Assembly: GCA_910574015.1 (NCBI GenBank)
Contig: CAJSYQ010000006.1
Location: forward strand, 1 to 64,000
Source: Eubacteriaceae bacterium
Lineage (GTDB): Bacteria > Bacillota > Clostridia > Lachnospirales > Lachnospiraceae
Direction of reading: 5' to 3'
Length of the DNA stretch: 64,000 nt
The translations under genes were made by a program, and so were the position numbers. Shown here piece after piece: positions 34,974 through 43,315 of the stretch (position 1 is the first letter of the stretch; each line of letters opens with the position of its first letter). The notes under the pieces were generated by a model that saw only the letters and a program-made list of their open reading frames with translations, did no database searches and was not told where the DNA came from.

Positions 34974-35444
34974 CTACCAACGGTAATGAGCAAAGGCTTT
35001 GTTGGACTCTGCCATCTTGTGCATATCTTCTTTCCTCTTTACAGATGCGCCTGTGTTGTTGGCGGCATCCATAATCTCGTTCGCCAGTCTGTCTTTCATG
35101 GTCTTTTCACCACGATTGCGTGAAAATGCAACCAGCCAGCGAAGCGCCAGAGCCTGTCTCCGGTCCGGACGTACCTCGATCGGAACCTGATAGGTAGATC
35201 CGCCGATACGTCTTGCCTTTACCTCAAGTTCAGGCATAACATTGCTCAACGCCTCATCAAATACTTCCAGGGCATCCTTACCGGTCTTCTCTGCAACCGT
35301 CTCAAATGCGCCGTATACGATTCTCTGGGCAACGCCCTTTTTGCCATCCAGCATAATGTTGTTCACCAGTTTGGTAACAACCTTACTCTTATATACTGGA
35401 TCCGCCAGAACGTCTCTTTTCTGAATATGTCCTTTACGTGGCAC
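34974..35444 (-). CDS. rpsG: 30S ribosomal protein S7
   Basis: 156 residues, the usual length. It starts [18 protein letters not shown] and contains [19 protein letters not shown], the rRNA-binding loop, ending [10 protein letters not shown]7 nucleates assembly of the 30S head and in many bacteria represses the str operon by binding its mRNA. It follows rpsL by 137 nt and precedes fusA by 43 nt. GGAGGGAAG precedes the ATG. Confidence 0.98.
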   Translation of the reverse strand: MPRKGHIQKRDVLADPVYKSKVVTKLVNNIMLDGKKGVAQRIVYGAFETVAEKTGKDALEVFDEALSNVMPELEVKARRIGGSTYQVPIEVRPDRRQALALRWLVAFSRNRGEKTMKDRLANEIMDAANNTGASVKRKEDMHKMAESNKAFAHYRW

Positions 35445-35581
35445 GTTACTTCCCTCCTTAATAATAAATTAATTCACAGGTACTCACTACTTGTGTCCGC
35501 ACCAGCTTAAATCTTGCTCAATTTTATCAAAATATATGAAAGATGCAAAAATTAATCCGGTACTTTTTTAACCAGTAAGCA

Positions 35582-36001
35582 TTATTTTCCTGCTTTCGGT
35601 CTCTTGGCACCATACTTGGAGCGGGCCTGCTTTCTGTTGGCAACGCCTGCCGTATCCAATGTTCCACGGATAATGTGGTATCTGGTACCCGGAAGATCCT
35701 TAACACGTCCACCGCGGATCATAACGACACTATGCTCCTGAAGGTTGTGGCCTTCGCCCGGAATATAGCTTGTCACCTCAATACCATTGGAAAGACGTAC
35801 TCTGGCAATCTTACGAAGTGCTGAGTTAGGCTTCTTCGGTGTAGCAGTACGAACAACAGTACATACACCACGCTTCTGAGGAGAACTTGCATTGACAGAT
35901 TTCTTCTTCAGAGAGTTGTAGGATGACTGCAGTGCCGGAGAATTTGATTTCTTGGCAACTGATTTTCTTCCCTGCTTTACTAATTGGTTAAAAGTTGGCA
36001 T
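35582..36001 (-). CDS. rpsL: 30S ribosomal protein S12
   Basis: 139 residues starting [15 protein letters not shown]. It forms part of the decoding centre. The two streptomycin-sensitive lysines are present, in [11 protein letters not shown] and [13 protein letters not shown], so the sequence is wild type at the classic resistance positions. It is the first gene of the str operon, about 95 nt downstream of a consensus promoter. Confidence 0.98.
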   Translation of the reverse strand: MPTFNQLVKQGRKSVAKKSNSPALQSSYNSLKKKSVNASSPQKRGVCTVVRTATPKKPNSALRKIARVRLSNGIEVTSYIPGEGHNLQEHSVVMIRGGRVKDLPGTRYHIIRGTLDTAGVANRKQARSKYGAKRPKAGK

Positions 36002-36094
36002 TAATTTTCACCTCCTGTATATAAATTTGTGTGCATCTGCCGGAATTCGGATGCCGCAATAGGCGCAGCAACCCCTACAAACGCATGCTAAATC

Positions 36095-36123
36095 ATTATA
36101 GCGTGCGGTTTTTGCTTTGTCAA
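36095..36123 (-). promoter_or_regulatory. Consensus promoter of the str operon
   Basis: Minus strand TTGACA (36118-36123) and TATAAT (36095-36100) with a 17-base spacer: a perfect sigma-A consensus. It serves rpsL, rpsG, fusA and tuf. Confidence 0.93.
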
Positions 36124-36138
36124 GCACAAATCTGGCCA

Positions 36139-36168
36139 TTGCAAAAGAATTCTTATGTGTGCTATACT
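36139..36168 (+). promoter_or_regulatory. Promoter of the DUF5711-cvpA genes
   Basis: TTGCAA (36139-36144) and TATACT (36163-36168), 18 bases apart. The -35 region is 15 bases from that of the divergent str promoter. Confidence 0.65.
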
Positions 36169-36226
36169 TTTCCCAAAGGCTGCCATACATCCGCAGCCAA
36201 TATCCAAGTAAGGAGATGATACGAAG

Positions 36227-37405
36227 TTGGCACTCCAGTACAACATGCATGTAACCGAAGATCCTGTTTCCTCCCTGAAAAAGAACCGAAAGATGATCCT
36301 GATCACAATCCTGATCGCCGTGGCTGGAATCGGCATACTGATGACCGTTTCCTATTTTCTCAACAACCGCTGTTACAGCAGCTACCGGGTAGACAGTGAA
36401 GTGGGACGGAGTGACAGCAACAATGTCAGCTATACTTATTATAATGGAAATATATTAAAATACAGCCGGAGCGGCATCAGCACCATCGACAATACCGGAA
36501 AGAGCCTGCAGAATGGCGGATTTGAGATGAAACAGCCCCAGATCGATATCTGCGGCAGCTATATTGTGGCCGCTGATATAACAGGACGGCAGTTCTACGT
36601 ATACAACGGAAAGGATGAGGGTACGAGGATTGAAACGACTCTGCCCATCGTCCGGGCAAAGATTTCAAAAAAAGGCATGACGGCAGTCCTTCTGCAGGAC
36701 TCCGATTCCAATGTCCTGAATGTCTATGATCCCTACAACAGCACAAACAGCCTGCTGGTGGAGATCCCTACAAATGTAAACGAGGAGGGCTACCCTCTTG
36801 ATTTTGACATCTCCGCCGACGGAGCCAGCGTGATCGTTGCCTATATGGTAAGGGAAGGCAAAACGATAGAAAACAAAGTGAATTTCTATAATTTCACAGA
36901 GGTGGGCCAGGACCGGAATACACTGGTGGGCGGCAAAACCTTTGACGACAGTATGATTGGCAAGATAGAATTTATGGGAAATAATGAGGCCGCCGTATTC
37001 CACGAAAAGGGCGTGACCCTTTTCAGTAATATGAAACAGCCCTCGGTAACTGCCGAGCTGACATTTCCCGATCAGATCCAGAGTATGGCATATAATGAAA
37101 AATACCTGGCGGTAGTTACCGGCGATGCCGAAGCGGAACAGAAGAAGCTCCATCTATACGACCTGAAAGGACGGGAAAAGCTGACCCGCGCCATCTCATA
37201 CAAATATGACGACATGCAGCTGTACGACGATGAGATCATCTTCCTGTCAAGCCGAAGCTGCCATATACTGCGGACCAACGGACACGAAAAATTTGTCTAT
37301 GAATTTGATCAGGAGGTGGACGCCCTGTTTCCCACCGCCAACAGAAGTGTATATACGCTGATCGATCAGGATAAGATACAAAAGATCAAATTAACTTGGA
37401 AATAA
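36227..37405 (+). CDS. DUF5711-family membrane-anchored beta-propeller protein
   Basis: 392 residues. A cytoplasmic basic N-terminus precedes one transmembrane helix (ILITILIAVAGIGILMTVSYFL, about 24-45). The extracellular part has repeated beta-strand blocks with YDPYN, FDISADG and LYDLKG motifs, as in WD/YVTN-like propellers. The start is TTG at 36227, 12 bases after AAGGAG; an ATG at 36245 is too far from that site. Function is unknown; proteins of this type are common in Lachnospiraceae and often adjoin CvpA genes. A 39-nt gap separates it from cvpA. Confidence 0.8.
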   Translation: MALQYNMHVTEDPVSSLKKNRKMILITILIAVAGIGILMTVSYFLNNRCYSSYRVDSEVGRSDSNNVSYTYYNGNILKYSRSGISTIDNTGKSLQNGGFEMKQPQIDICGSYIVAADITGRQFYVYNGKDEGTRIETTLPIVRAKISKKGMTAVLLQDSDSNVLNVYDPYNSTNSLLVEIPTNVNEEGYPLDFDISADGASVIVAYMVREGKTIENKVNFYNFTEVGQDRNTLVGGKTFDDSMIGKIEFMGNNEAAVFHEKGVTLFSNMKQPSVTAELTFPDQIQSMAYNEKYLAVVTGDAEAEQKKLHLYDLKGREKLTRAISYKYDDMQLYDDEIIFLSSRSCHILRTNGHEKFVYEFDQEVDALFPTANRSVYTLIDQDKIQKIKLTWK

Positions 37406-37444
37406 TATTATTATGCCATACGGCATGTACAGAGGGAGGCAACT

Positions 37445-37972
37445 ATGGAAGGAAGAATCGCAGAACTTATCGCGCTGTCTGTTATCGTACTGAGTACATG
37501 GCAGGGAGCATCCAGGGGACTTGTATTGAAAATATATTCACTGGTAAGGATCATCCTGCTTCTGGCATCCACGATCCTCCTGGTCCCCCTGCTGCTGCCC
37601 CTGTTTCCGTCTGATCTGCAGGCACGGGAGGGTATCGCCCTCCTGGCGGCCCTGGCCATCGCCGCCATCACCCTGCACATACTGGCCCGGGTTCTGAAAA
37701 TCATCGACCACATACCCGTAGTCAATACAGTCAACAAACTGGGCGGCGCACTGCTGGGCCTTGCCATCGGTCTCCTTCTGGTCTGGACGGCACTTCTTGT
37801 CATCGGCGCCCTGCAGGAGCTGGCGTGGTGCCGGCAGGCGTCCTCCTATATCAGCCAGAGTCCGATTTTGCTCCAGTTCCAGGCTCTAAATCCCCTCTCG
37901 AAAATTCTAGAACATTTTGAGTTTCCGAATATAATCCCCATGGCCCCCGCCGCAGACGCCGGGCTGGCTTAA
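37445..37972 (+). CDS. CvpA-family membrane protein
   Basis: 175 residues with four predicted transmembrane helices (about 5-25, 31-55, 63-83 and 99-127), the CvpA pattern, including LGGALLGLAIGLLLVW. CvpA proteins influence envelope stress tolerance and, in some bacteria, colicin V export; the exact activity is unknown. GGGAGG precedes the ATG. Its stop codon lies within a long perfect palindrome that separates it from the convergent gene. Confidence 0.85.
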   Translation: MEGRIAELIALSVIVLSTWQGASRGLVLKIYSLVRIILLLASTILLVPLLLPLFPSDLQAREGIALLAALAIAAITLHILARVLKIIDHIPVVNTVNKLGGALLGLAIGLLLVWTALLVIGALQELAWCRQASSYISQSPILLQFQALNPLSKILEHFEFPNIIPMAPAADAGLA

Positions 37973-38012
37973 GGGCACGAATTTGAACCCGTTCAAATTC
38001 GTGCCCTTAAGC
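37967..38012. terminator. Very long perfect palindrome between convergent genes
   Basis: Arms at 37967-37988 and 37991-38012 are exactly complementary over 22 bases with only CC between. It contains the cvpA stop codon and ends five bases before the stop of the opposing gene. No T-run follows on either strand, so its stem alone would have to act as a bidirectional terminator or mRNA 3' stabiliser. Confidence 0.7.
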
Positions 38013-38017
38013 TATGA

Positions 38018-38914
38018 TCAGTTCATCGCATTTCCCGACACGGCGGCGGTGCTTGCCGGAGCCGGCGTAGGAGTAGCCTTCGTGAGACCAGAGCCCATTG
38101 TCTCCACCATAGTCTGGTTCTCTTTCTGGACGCCCGTGGCCATCTGCTGAAGGTTTTCAACCTGTCTTTTCACCTGATCCAGGGCACTCTGGTTGCGCAG
38201 CGTCGCCACTCCAATGACCAGGGCGATAAGCGCTACCATACTGCCCAGGCTGTAGCCGAGGCGGCTCTCCCGTTTCTGCTTCTTCCTGCTCTGGACCCGG
38301 ACCTGTTCCTTCTCTTCCATGATCCCGCGGATATTCCGCAGAACTCTGTCATCCTCCTGCTCCACAATGTGAACGCGCCGGTTGCTCTCGCGTTCTATGT
38401 AGGCAAGCATCTCGGGATTTTTCTCATAATATACATAATATCCCTTTTGTTTTTCAAATCTTCCATTCCGATACAGAAAGAAGCTGTCCTCTTTTTCATT
38501 TTCTTCATATAAATAAAGCACCTTGTCACGATGCTGAAAATTCTGCTTATGTATCTCCAGCAGCTGCGGCGCCTGTTTCGCCGAAAAGCCCCTGCAGGAA
38601 AAGAACCAGCCGACAATCTCCAAGTCGGTGAAATTCTCTTTTATCTCCGTATAGATCCGGTCCCACACTCCCTGATCCAGAACCGGTCCACTCCTTCCCG
38701 CAAAACCGGGAATCTCCACGACACCAGAGATCTGATAGATCTTCTCTCCGTTGTTTAGAAATGTGCTGCCCAGCAGCATGGCGGCCTTCTCCGTCCCCCG
38801 CCCCTGTCCTGCCAGTTCTTTTGCAAAGCGCACTACATAATCCTCAATATATACTCTGTCACGCCCTGGCGCTTCTCCAATCTGCCTCACACTCTTGGGC
38901 TTATTCCACTGCAT
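38018..38914 (-). CDS. Membrane protein with degenerate JAB/MPN-like domain
   Basis: 298 residues. Residues 25-165 resemble a JAB1/MPN fold: AAMLLGSTFLNNGEKIYQI, EIVGWFFSCRGFSA where active enzymes have a WxHSHPG-like stretch, and a later strand-rich region. The metal-binding histidines are absent, so it is unlikely to be a peptidase. A basic linker, one transmembrane helix (about 224-243) and a short Pro/Ala/Thr-rich tail (ATPTPAPAST) follow, suggesting surface exposure of the C-terminus. The fold assignment is inference from pattern; the gene itself is clear, with GGAGG upstream. Confidence 0.75.
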   Translation of the reverse strand: MQWNKPKSVRQIGEAPGRDRVYIEDYVVRFAKELAGQGRGTEKAAMLLGSTFLNNGEKIYQISGVVEIPGFAGRSGPVLDQGVWDRIYTEIKENFTDLEIVGWFFSCRGFSAKQAPQLLEIHKQNFQHRDKVLYLYEENEKEDSFFLYRNGRFEKQKGYYVYYEKNPEMLAYIERESNRRVHIVEQEDDRVLRNIRGIMEEKEQVRVQSRKKQKRESRLGYSLGSMVALIALVIGVATLRNQSALDQVKRQVENLQQMATGVQKENQTMVETMGSGLTKATPTPAPASTAAVSGNAMN

Positions 38915-39093
38915 AACAAAACCTCCTGTTCATTCTTATTGACTCCATCATATCATGACCGTTTTGCGGTTTTTGTCGATATGAATGCAAACAGGAAATT
39001 TTCTGATTTTTTTATCTCAAAATATGGTTAATTTGCTAAAAATATGAGAATACTTTTCTTATCATCTTTGAAATGAGAAAGGCAGAATTGATC

Positions 39094-39678
39094 ATGATAC
39101 AATATTATAACCCTGATGAGCGTCAGTCTCTTATCCGTTTTACCAACTCCCTCCGGGGACTCCTGGAGAAGCATTACAGTGCGGGACAGGATATCGTTCT
39201 GGTCTGCATCGGTTCAGACCGCGCCACCGGAGACTGCCTTGGCCCTATTGTGGGCCATAAACTAAAATCCTATGAAAGATTTCTGAAAAAAATCAGTTTC
39301 CATCTCTATGGCACGCTGGAAAAGCCGATCCATGCCAAAAATCTGGAGGCCACTATTCAGTTTATCCAACTCTACCACCCGGATTCCCTTATTATCGCAG
39401 TGGATGCCTCCCTCGGCGTTATGGAACATGTGGGCTATATCACCCTGAGCGAGGGATCCCTTACCCCCGGCGTCGGAGTGGACAAAAATCTTCCCGCCAT
39501 CGGCGATATATGCATTACCGGCATTGTGAATCTGTCGGGCTTTGGCGGACAGATGCTTCTCCAGACGACCCACCTCCATCTGGTGATGCAGCTTGCCGAT
39601 TTTATCGCATCGGGCCTCTACCGCTCTCTGTCAACCCGTTCTTCACAGCTCCGTCCTGCCCTCCAGCGCGCGGAATAA
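39094..39678 (+). CDS. yyaC: Spore protease YyaC-like protein
   Basis: About 194 residues. Signature: IVLVCIGSDRATGDCLGPIVG, then LIIAVDASLG, ITLSEGSLTPGVGVDKNLPAIG and ITGIVNLSGFGG. YyaC relatives resemble the germination protease-like fold and are sporulation-linked in Bacilli and Clostridia, so the organism is probably from a spore-forming lineage. ATG 39094 is favoured (AAAGG 11 bases before) over ATG 39073, where that site would be inside the gene. Its 3' end overlaps convergent recR by 36 bases. Confidence 0.88.
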   Translation: MIQYYNPDERQSLIRFTNSLRGLLEKHYSAGQDIVLVCIGSDRATGDCLGPIVGHKLKSYERFLKKISFHLYGTLEKPIHAKNLEATIQFIQLYHPDSLIIAVDASLGVMEHVGYITLSEGSLTPGVGVDKNLPAIGDICITGIVNLSGFGGQMLLQTTHLHLVMQLADFIASGLYRSLSTRSSQLRPALQRAE

Positions 39679-40242
39679 GGTCATCTCATCAATAAATTCC
39701 AGCGCTCCTCCTACGGGCACACCGCTGGCGATGCGGGTAACGCGGATCCCCGCCTGTTTGACATATTTGCTGATCCAAAGGGCTGTTGCCTCTCCCTCCA
39801 CTGTGGAATTGGTAGCAATGATGATCTCATCTACCTCTTCCCTCTGGAGGCGCTGCATCAGCTCTTTCAGTTTCAGGTCGTCCGGCTGGACGCCCACCAT
39901 AGGGTTTACCGCCCCGTGCAGAACATGATAGAGCCCCTGATACTGTCCGGTTTTTTCATAAGCGGCGAGATCACTGGGCTCCTCCACTACCATGATGGTA
40001 GCCGAATCCCGTTTGGGATTGCTGCAAATGGGGCATATCTCCTGATCGGAGAGGTTAAAACACCTCTTGCACAGACAGATTTTCTTTCTCGCCGTCAGGA
40101 TGCTGTCTGCCAGATGTTCCACCCTCTTCTCCGGCAGGTTCAATATATGAAAAGCCAGCCTCTGTGCCGACTTCGGCCCTATATTCGGAAGTCCTGCCAG
40201 TTCTTCAATAAGATTATTGATGGATTCGCTGTAGTAATTCAT
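39643..40242 (-). CDS. recR: Recombination protein RecR
   Basis: 199 residues, the normal length. N-terminal helix-hairpin-helix (ELAGLPNIGPKSAQRLAFHIL), a C4 zinc finger (CKRCFNLSDQEICPICSN), a Toprim domain (VVEEPSDLAAYEKTGQYQGLYHVL) and a Walker-B-like C-terminus. RecR works with RecO/RecF in gap repair. Its start overlaps the YbaB stop by one base (TGATG), so the two are coupled, in the standard dnaX-ybaB-recR order. Confidence 0.97.
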   Translation of the reverse strand: MNYYSESINNLIEELAGLPNIGPKSAQRLAFHILNLPEKRVEHLADSILTARKKICLCKRCFNLSDQEICPICSNPKRDSATIMVVEEPSDLAAYEKTGQYQGLYHVLHGAVNPMVGVQPDDLKLKELMQRLQREEVDEIIIATNSTVEGEATALWISKYVKQAGIRVTRIASGVPVGGALEFIDEMTLFRALEGRTEL

Positions 40243-40592
40243 CAGAATGGGAACCCTCCGCCAAGATTCAGTCCCCCGGTAAGCGCCTCCATGGATTTGG
40301 CACTGTCTTCCTCCAGCTTGCGCAGTGCCTCATTGGTGGCTGCCACAATAAGATCTTCTAACATCTCAATGTCATCCGGATCCACCACCTCCTCCGAAAG
40401 CTTCACGGAAAGCACCTCCTTCTTACCAGACACCTTCACCGTAACGGCGCCGCCGCCTGCTGCCGCCTCGTATTCCTTTTCCTCCATCTCCTTCTGGGTC
40501 TCTTCCATCTGCCGCTGCATACGCTGCGCCTGTTTCATAAGATTGTTCATGTTCCCCGGCATACCGCCCTGAAAGCCTCCACGCTTTGCCAT
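40242..40592 (-). CDS. YbaB/EbfC-family nucleoid-associated protein
   Basis: 116 residues from ATG 40592, which has GGAGG eight bases upstream; a TTG five codons earlier overlaps that site. It starts [18 protein letters not shown], followed by a Met/Gln-rich helix ([18 protein letters not shown]) and the core [16 protein letters not shown]. Dimers bind DNA and coat the nucleoid. It lies between dnaX (23-nt gap) and recR (1-nt overlap). Confidence 0.95.
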   Translation of the reverse strand: MAKRGGFQGGMPGNMNNLMKQAQRMQRQMEETQKEMEEKEYEAAAGGGAVTVKVSGKKEVLSVKLSEEVVDPDDIEMLEDLIVAATNEALRKLEEDSAKSMEALTGGLNLGGGFPF

Positions 40593-40615
40593 AGTGTTTT
40601 CCTCCAACTCTAAAT

Positions 40616-42187
40616 TTAATCCAATATTTCTATCTCTACATTTTTAATGATATTCCGCAGTTCCGGTAGTGTGTTCATCTCCCGCCTGCTCTCCACAAGC
40701 CGCACATCCAGGTGGATTTCCTTCCCCGTAAGCTGGGCTGCCGCCTCCATCACCTCCGCCTGGTTGTCTTCCCTGCGGAAATACTCCGCCGTCGTTGACT
40801 GTGGAAATGCCAGGATCAAAAGCCCCGAATCCGACACGGAAAGCCTTACCTCCTCCAGCATCTTCCTTGCCACCGGGCTGACCCTGCCGAGAAGCTGCTT
40901 CCAGTTCGCCACCACGGCCTTCACATCCTCCGGCACTGCCTCCGGGCGAATCTCCTTCTCGGATTCCGGCGCCGCGCTGCCACCGGCACAGTCCGGTGCT
41001 GCCACAGTCAGCTTTCCCGAGGCTGCCGCTTCCAGCAGTTCTTCATTCCTCTGCTCCAGAATATGCAGACGGTTTACCAGGGAATCGTAATCCCGTTCCA
41101 TCTGTGGGCGGCAGAGGCGGATCAGCGCCACCTCCAGCATAACGCGTTTATTGCTGCCGTATCTCATCTCCCCGGCAAGCACAGACAGCACACGGATATA
41201 CCGGAAGATCATCTCCACCTCGATCTCCTGTGCGTACCTCTGCAGCTCCCCGATGTTTTCTGCCGACATATCCACCAGCCGGCCAGTTTCCTCTGTGGTT
41301 TTCACTATCAGAAGGTTTCGCAGATACCAGACGAACTCATTGACAAACTGGGTCAGATCCTTTCCCTGTTCCACCACCCGGGCAATGAGCTCCACCGCTC
41401 CCTCCACCTTATTCCGTACAAGCGTCCCCATCAATTCATGGTACACGGTATTGTCCACCGCACCCAGCACCTTCAGGACATTTTCGTACGTCAGCTTCTG
41501 TCCGAAATAGAAGGATATGCACTGCTCCAGCAGGCTCAGGCCGTCCCGAAGAGCGCCGTCCGCCTGTCTGGCAATATAGTCCAGCGCCCTGTCCTCCGCC
41601 TCGATCCCTTCCCTGTCCAGGAGCTCCTGCAGCCTTTCTGCAATGGTTTCCACGCCGATGCGCCTGAAATCATATCTCTGGCAGCGGGACAGGATCGTAA
41701 GGGGTATCTTGTGCGCCTCTGTGGTAGCCAGGATAAAGATCAGATAAGAGGGCGGCTCCTCCAGCGTCTTTAGAAGGGCATTAAAGGCACTGACAGAAAG
41801 CATATGCACCTCATCAATAATATATACCTTATAACGCCCCTCTGCAGGAGAATACTGCACCTCATCGATCACCTGCCGGATATCGTCTACGCGGTTATTG
41901 GAGGCCGCGTCAATCTCCACCACATTCATGGATGCCTGCTGCTGGATGGCCCTGCACATGGCACATTCCCCGCAGGGACCCTCCGGCCCGGGATTTTCAC
42001 AGTTGACAGCCCTGGCAAATATCTTGGCCACAGTGGTCTTTCCCGTTCCCCGGGTACCGCAGAACAGATAGGCGTGACCGATCCGGCCGCCCTGGATCTG
42101 GTTCACCAGCGTCGTCACGATATGCTCCTGGCCTTTCACATCGGAAAAACCCGCCGGCCGGTATTTTCTATATAATGCCTGATACAT
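40616..42187 (-). CDS. dnaX: DNA polymerase III subunits gamma/tau
   Basis: 523 residues. Clamp-loader ATPase: Walker [15 protein letters not shown] (about 44-57), four-cysteine zinc site [16 protein letters not shown], Walker [11 protein letters not shown] and the sensor region [20 protein letters not shown]. The C-terminal 150 residues are the variable tau part. It loads the beta clamp during replication. It follows the phosphofructokinase gene by only three bases, an unusual but tight linkage, and leads ybaB-recR. Confidence 0.97.
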   Translation of the reverse strand: MYQALYRKYRPAGFSDVKGQEHIVTTLVNQIQGGRIGHAYLFCGTRGTGKTTVAKIFARAVNCENPGPEGPCGECAMCRAIQQQASMNVVEIDAASNNRVDDIRQVIDEVQYSPAEGRYKVYIIDEVHMLSVSAFNALLKTLEEPPSYLIFILATTEAHKIPLTILSRCQRYDFRRIGVETIAERLQELLDREGIEAEDRALDYIARQADGALRDGLSLLEQCISFYFGQKLTYENVLKVLGAVDNTVYHELMGTLVRNKVEGAVELIARVVEQGKDLTQFVNEFVWYLRNLLIVKTTEETGRLVDMSAENIGELQRYAQEIEVEMIFRYIRVLSVLAGEMRYGSNKRVMLEVALIRLCRPQMERDYDSLVNRLHILEQRNEELLEAAASGKLTVAAPDCAGGSAAPESEKEIRPEAVPEDVKAVVANWKQLLGRVSPVARKMLEEVRLSVSDSGLLILAFPQSTTAEYFRREDNQAEVMEAAAQLTGKEIHLDVRLVESRREMNTLPELRNIIKNVEIEILD

Positions 42188-42190
42188 AAA

Positions 42191-43279
42191 TTACGGTTCC
42201 TTCGTTCCAAAACTGATGCCGAGTCCTTTTGCCTCTTTAATGATAGAGGACTCTGGATCTACCATTTTCAATTTCCCCGCCACTTCCTCCAGGGGCACGG
42301 GGATGATCTCATCGTTTCTAAACCCAACCATATAACCATACTTCTCTTCCAGGATCAGGTGGGCTGCCGCCGCGCCGAGCCGGCTGGAGATCACACGGTC
42401 ATAGGCGCATGGGCTGCCTCCCCTCTGGGTGTGTCCGGGAACCGTGATGCGGATCTCCTGGCCGGTGCGCTCCTCGATCTCCGCGCCGATCTTATAAGAC
42501 ACACTCGGATACGGATTGTTTTTGAGCTTCGCCTTCAGCTCCTTCTTGGACAGAGCGGCATCTTCTTTAGAGATGGCTCCCTCTGCCACCGCAAGGATAG
42601 AAAACCGTTTGCCGGCCTCCGTCCTCTTCTGTATCGCCTCTGTCACCGCATCAATGTCATACGGGATCTCCGGAATAAGAATCACATCTGCTCCTCCGGC
42701 AATGCCGGCGTGAAGCGTCAGCCAGCCCACCTTGTGCCCCATCACTTCCACGATGAAAACCCGCCCATGAGAGTATGCCGTCGTGTGGATGCAGTCAATG
42801 GCCGTTGTGGCAATATCCACCGCACTCTGGAAACCGAAGGTCATATCCGATCCCCATATATCATTGTCAATGGTTTTGGGAAGACCCACGACATTTAATC
42901 CCTCCTCCCGCAGCATATTTGCCGATTTCTGAGTTCCATTGCCGCCGAGTATAACCAGACAGTCCAGCTTTAGCTTATGGTAAGTATTGACCATGGCAAG
43001 CACTTTATCCATGCCGTTTTCATCCGGCTTGCGCATATTTTTAAAGGGCTGCCGGGAAGAACCGAGAATCGTGCCGCCCTCCGTAAGTATGCCGGAAAAA
43101 TCAGATGGTTTCATCTTAACATATTTTTCATACATCAGTCCCTTGTACCCCTCCAGTATACCGATGATCTCGGTGTCCGGATCCGCATTGTACAAAGTCT
43201 TTGCCACGCCGCGCATAGTTGCGTTCAGCGCCTGACAATCGCCGCCGCTGGTCAAAAAAGCTACTCGTCTCATGTTCAT
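42191..43279 (-). CDS. 6-phosphofructokinase (ATP-type with mixed motifs)
   Basis: 362 residues. It phosphorylates fructose 6-phosphate. LTSGGDCQALNATMRG is the N-terminal nucleotide loop. The phosphate loop reads LGGNGTQKSA: Gly at the position of E. coli Gly104 favours ATP over pyrophosphate, but the preceding residue is Asn instead of Asp103. The catalytic motif is PKTIDNDI, with Lys where ATP enzymes usually have Gly, as in pyrophosphate-type enzymes. GHTQRGGSP is present. So donor preference is not certain from the sequence. It is longer than E. coli PfkA (320). It heads the pfk-dnaX-ybaB-recR run. Confidence 0.92.
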   Translation of the reverse strand: MNMRRVAFLTSGGDCQALNATMRGVAKTLYNADPDTEIIGILEGYKGLMYEKYVKMKPSDFSGILTEGGTILGSSRQPFKNMRKPDENGMDKVLAMVNTYHKLKLDCLVILGGNGTQKSANMLREEGLNVVGLPKTIDNDIWGSDMTFGFQSAVDIATTAIDCIHTTAYSHGRVFIVEVMGHKVGWLTLHAGIAGGADVILIPEIPYDIDAVTEAIQKRTEAGKRFSILAVAEGAISKEDAALSKKELKAKLKNNPYPSVSYKIGAEIEERTGQEIRITVPGHTQRGGSPCAYDRVISSRLGAAAAHLILEEKYGYMVGFRNDEIIPVPLEEVAGKLKMVDPESSIIKEAKGLGISFGTKEP

Positions 43280-43315
43280 ACCCCTTTCATCGTTTCAAAT
43301 GATATGCTTGATTTA

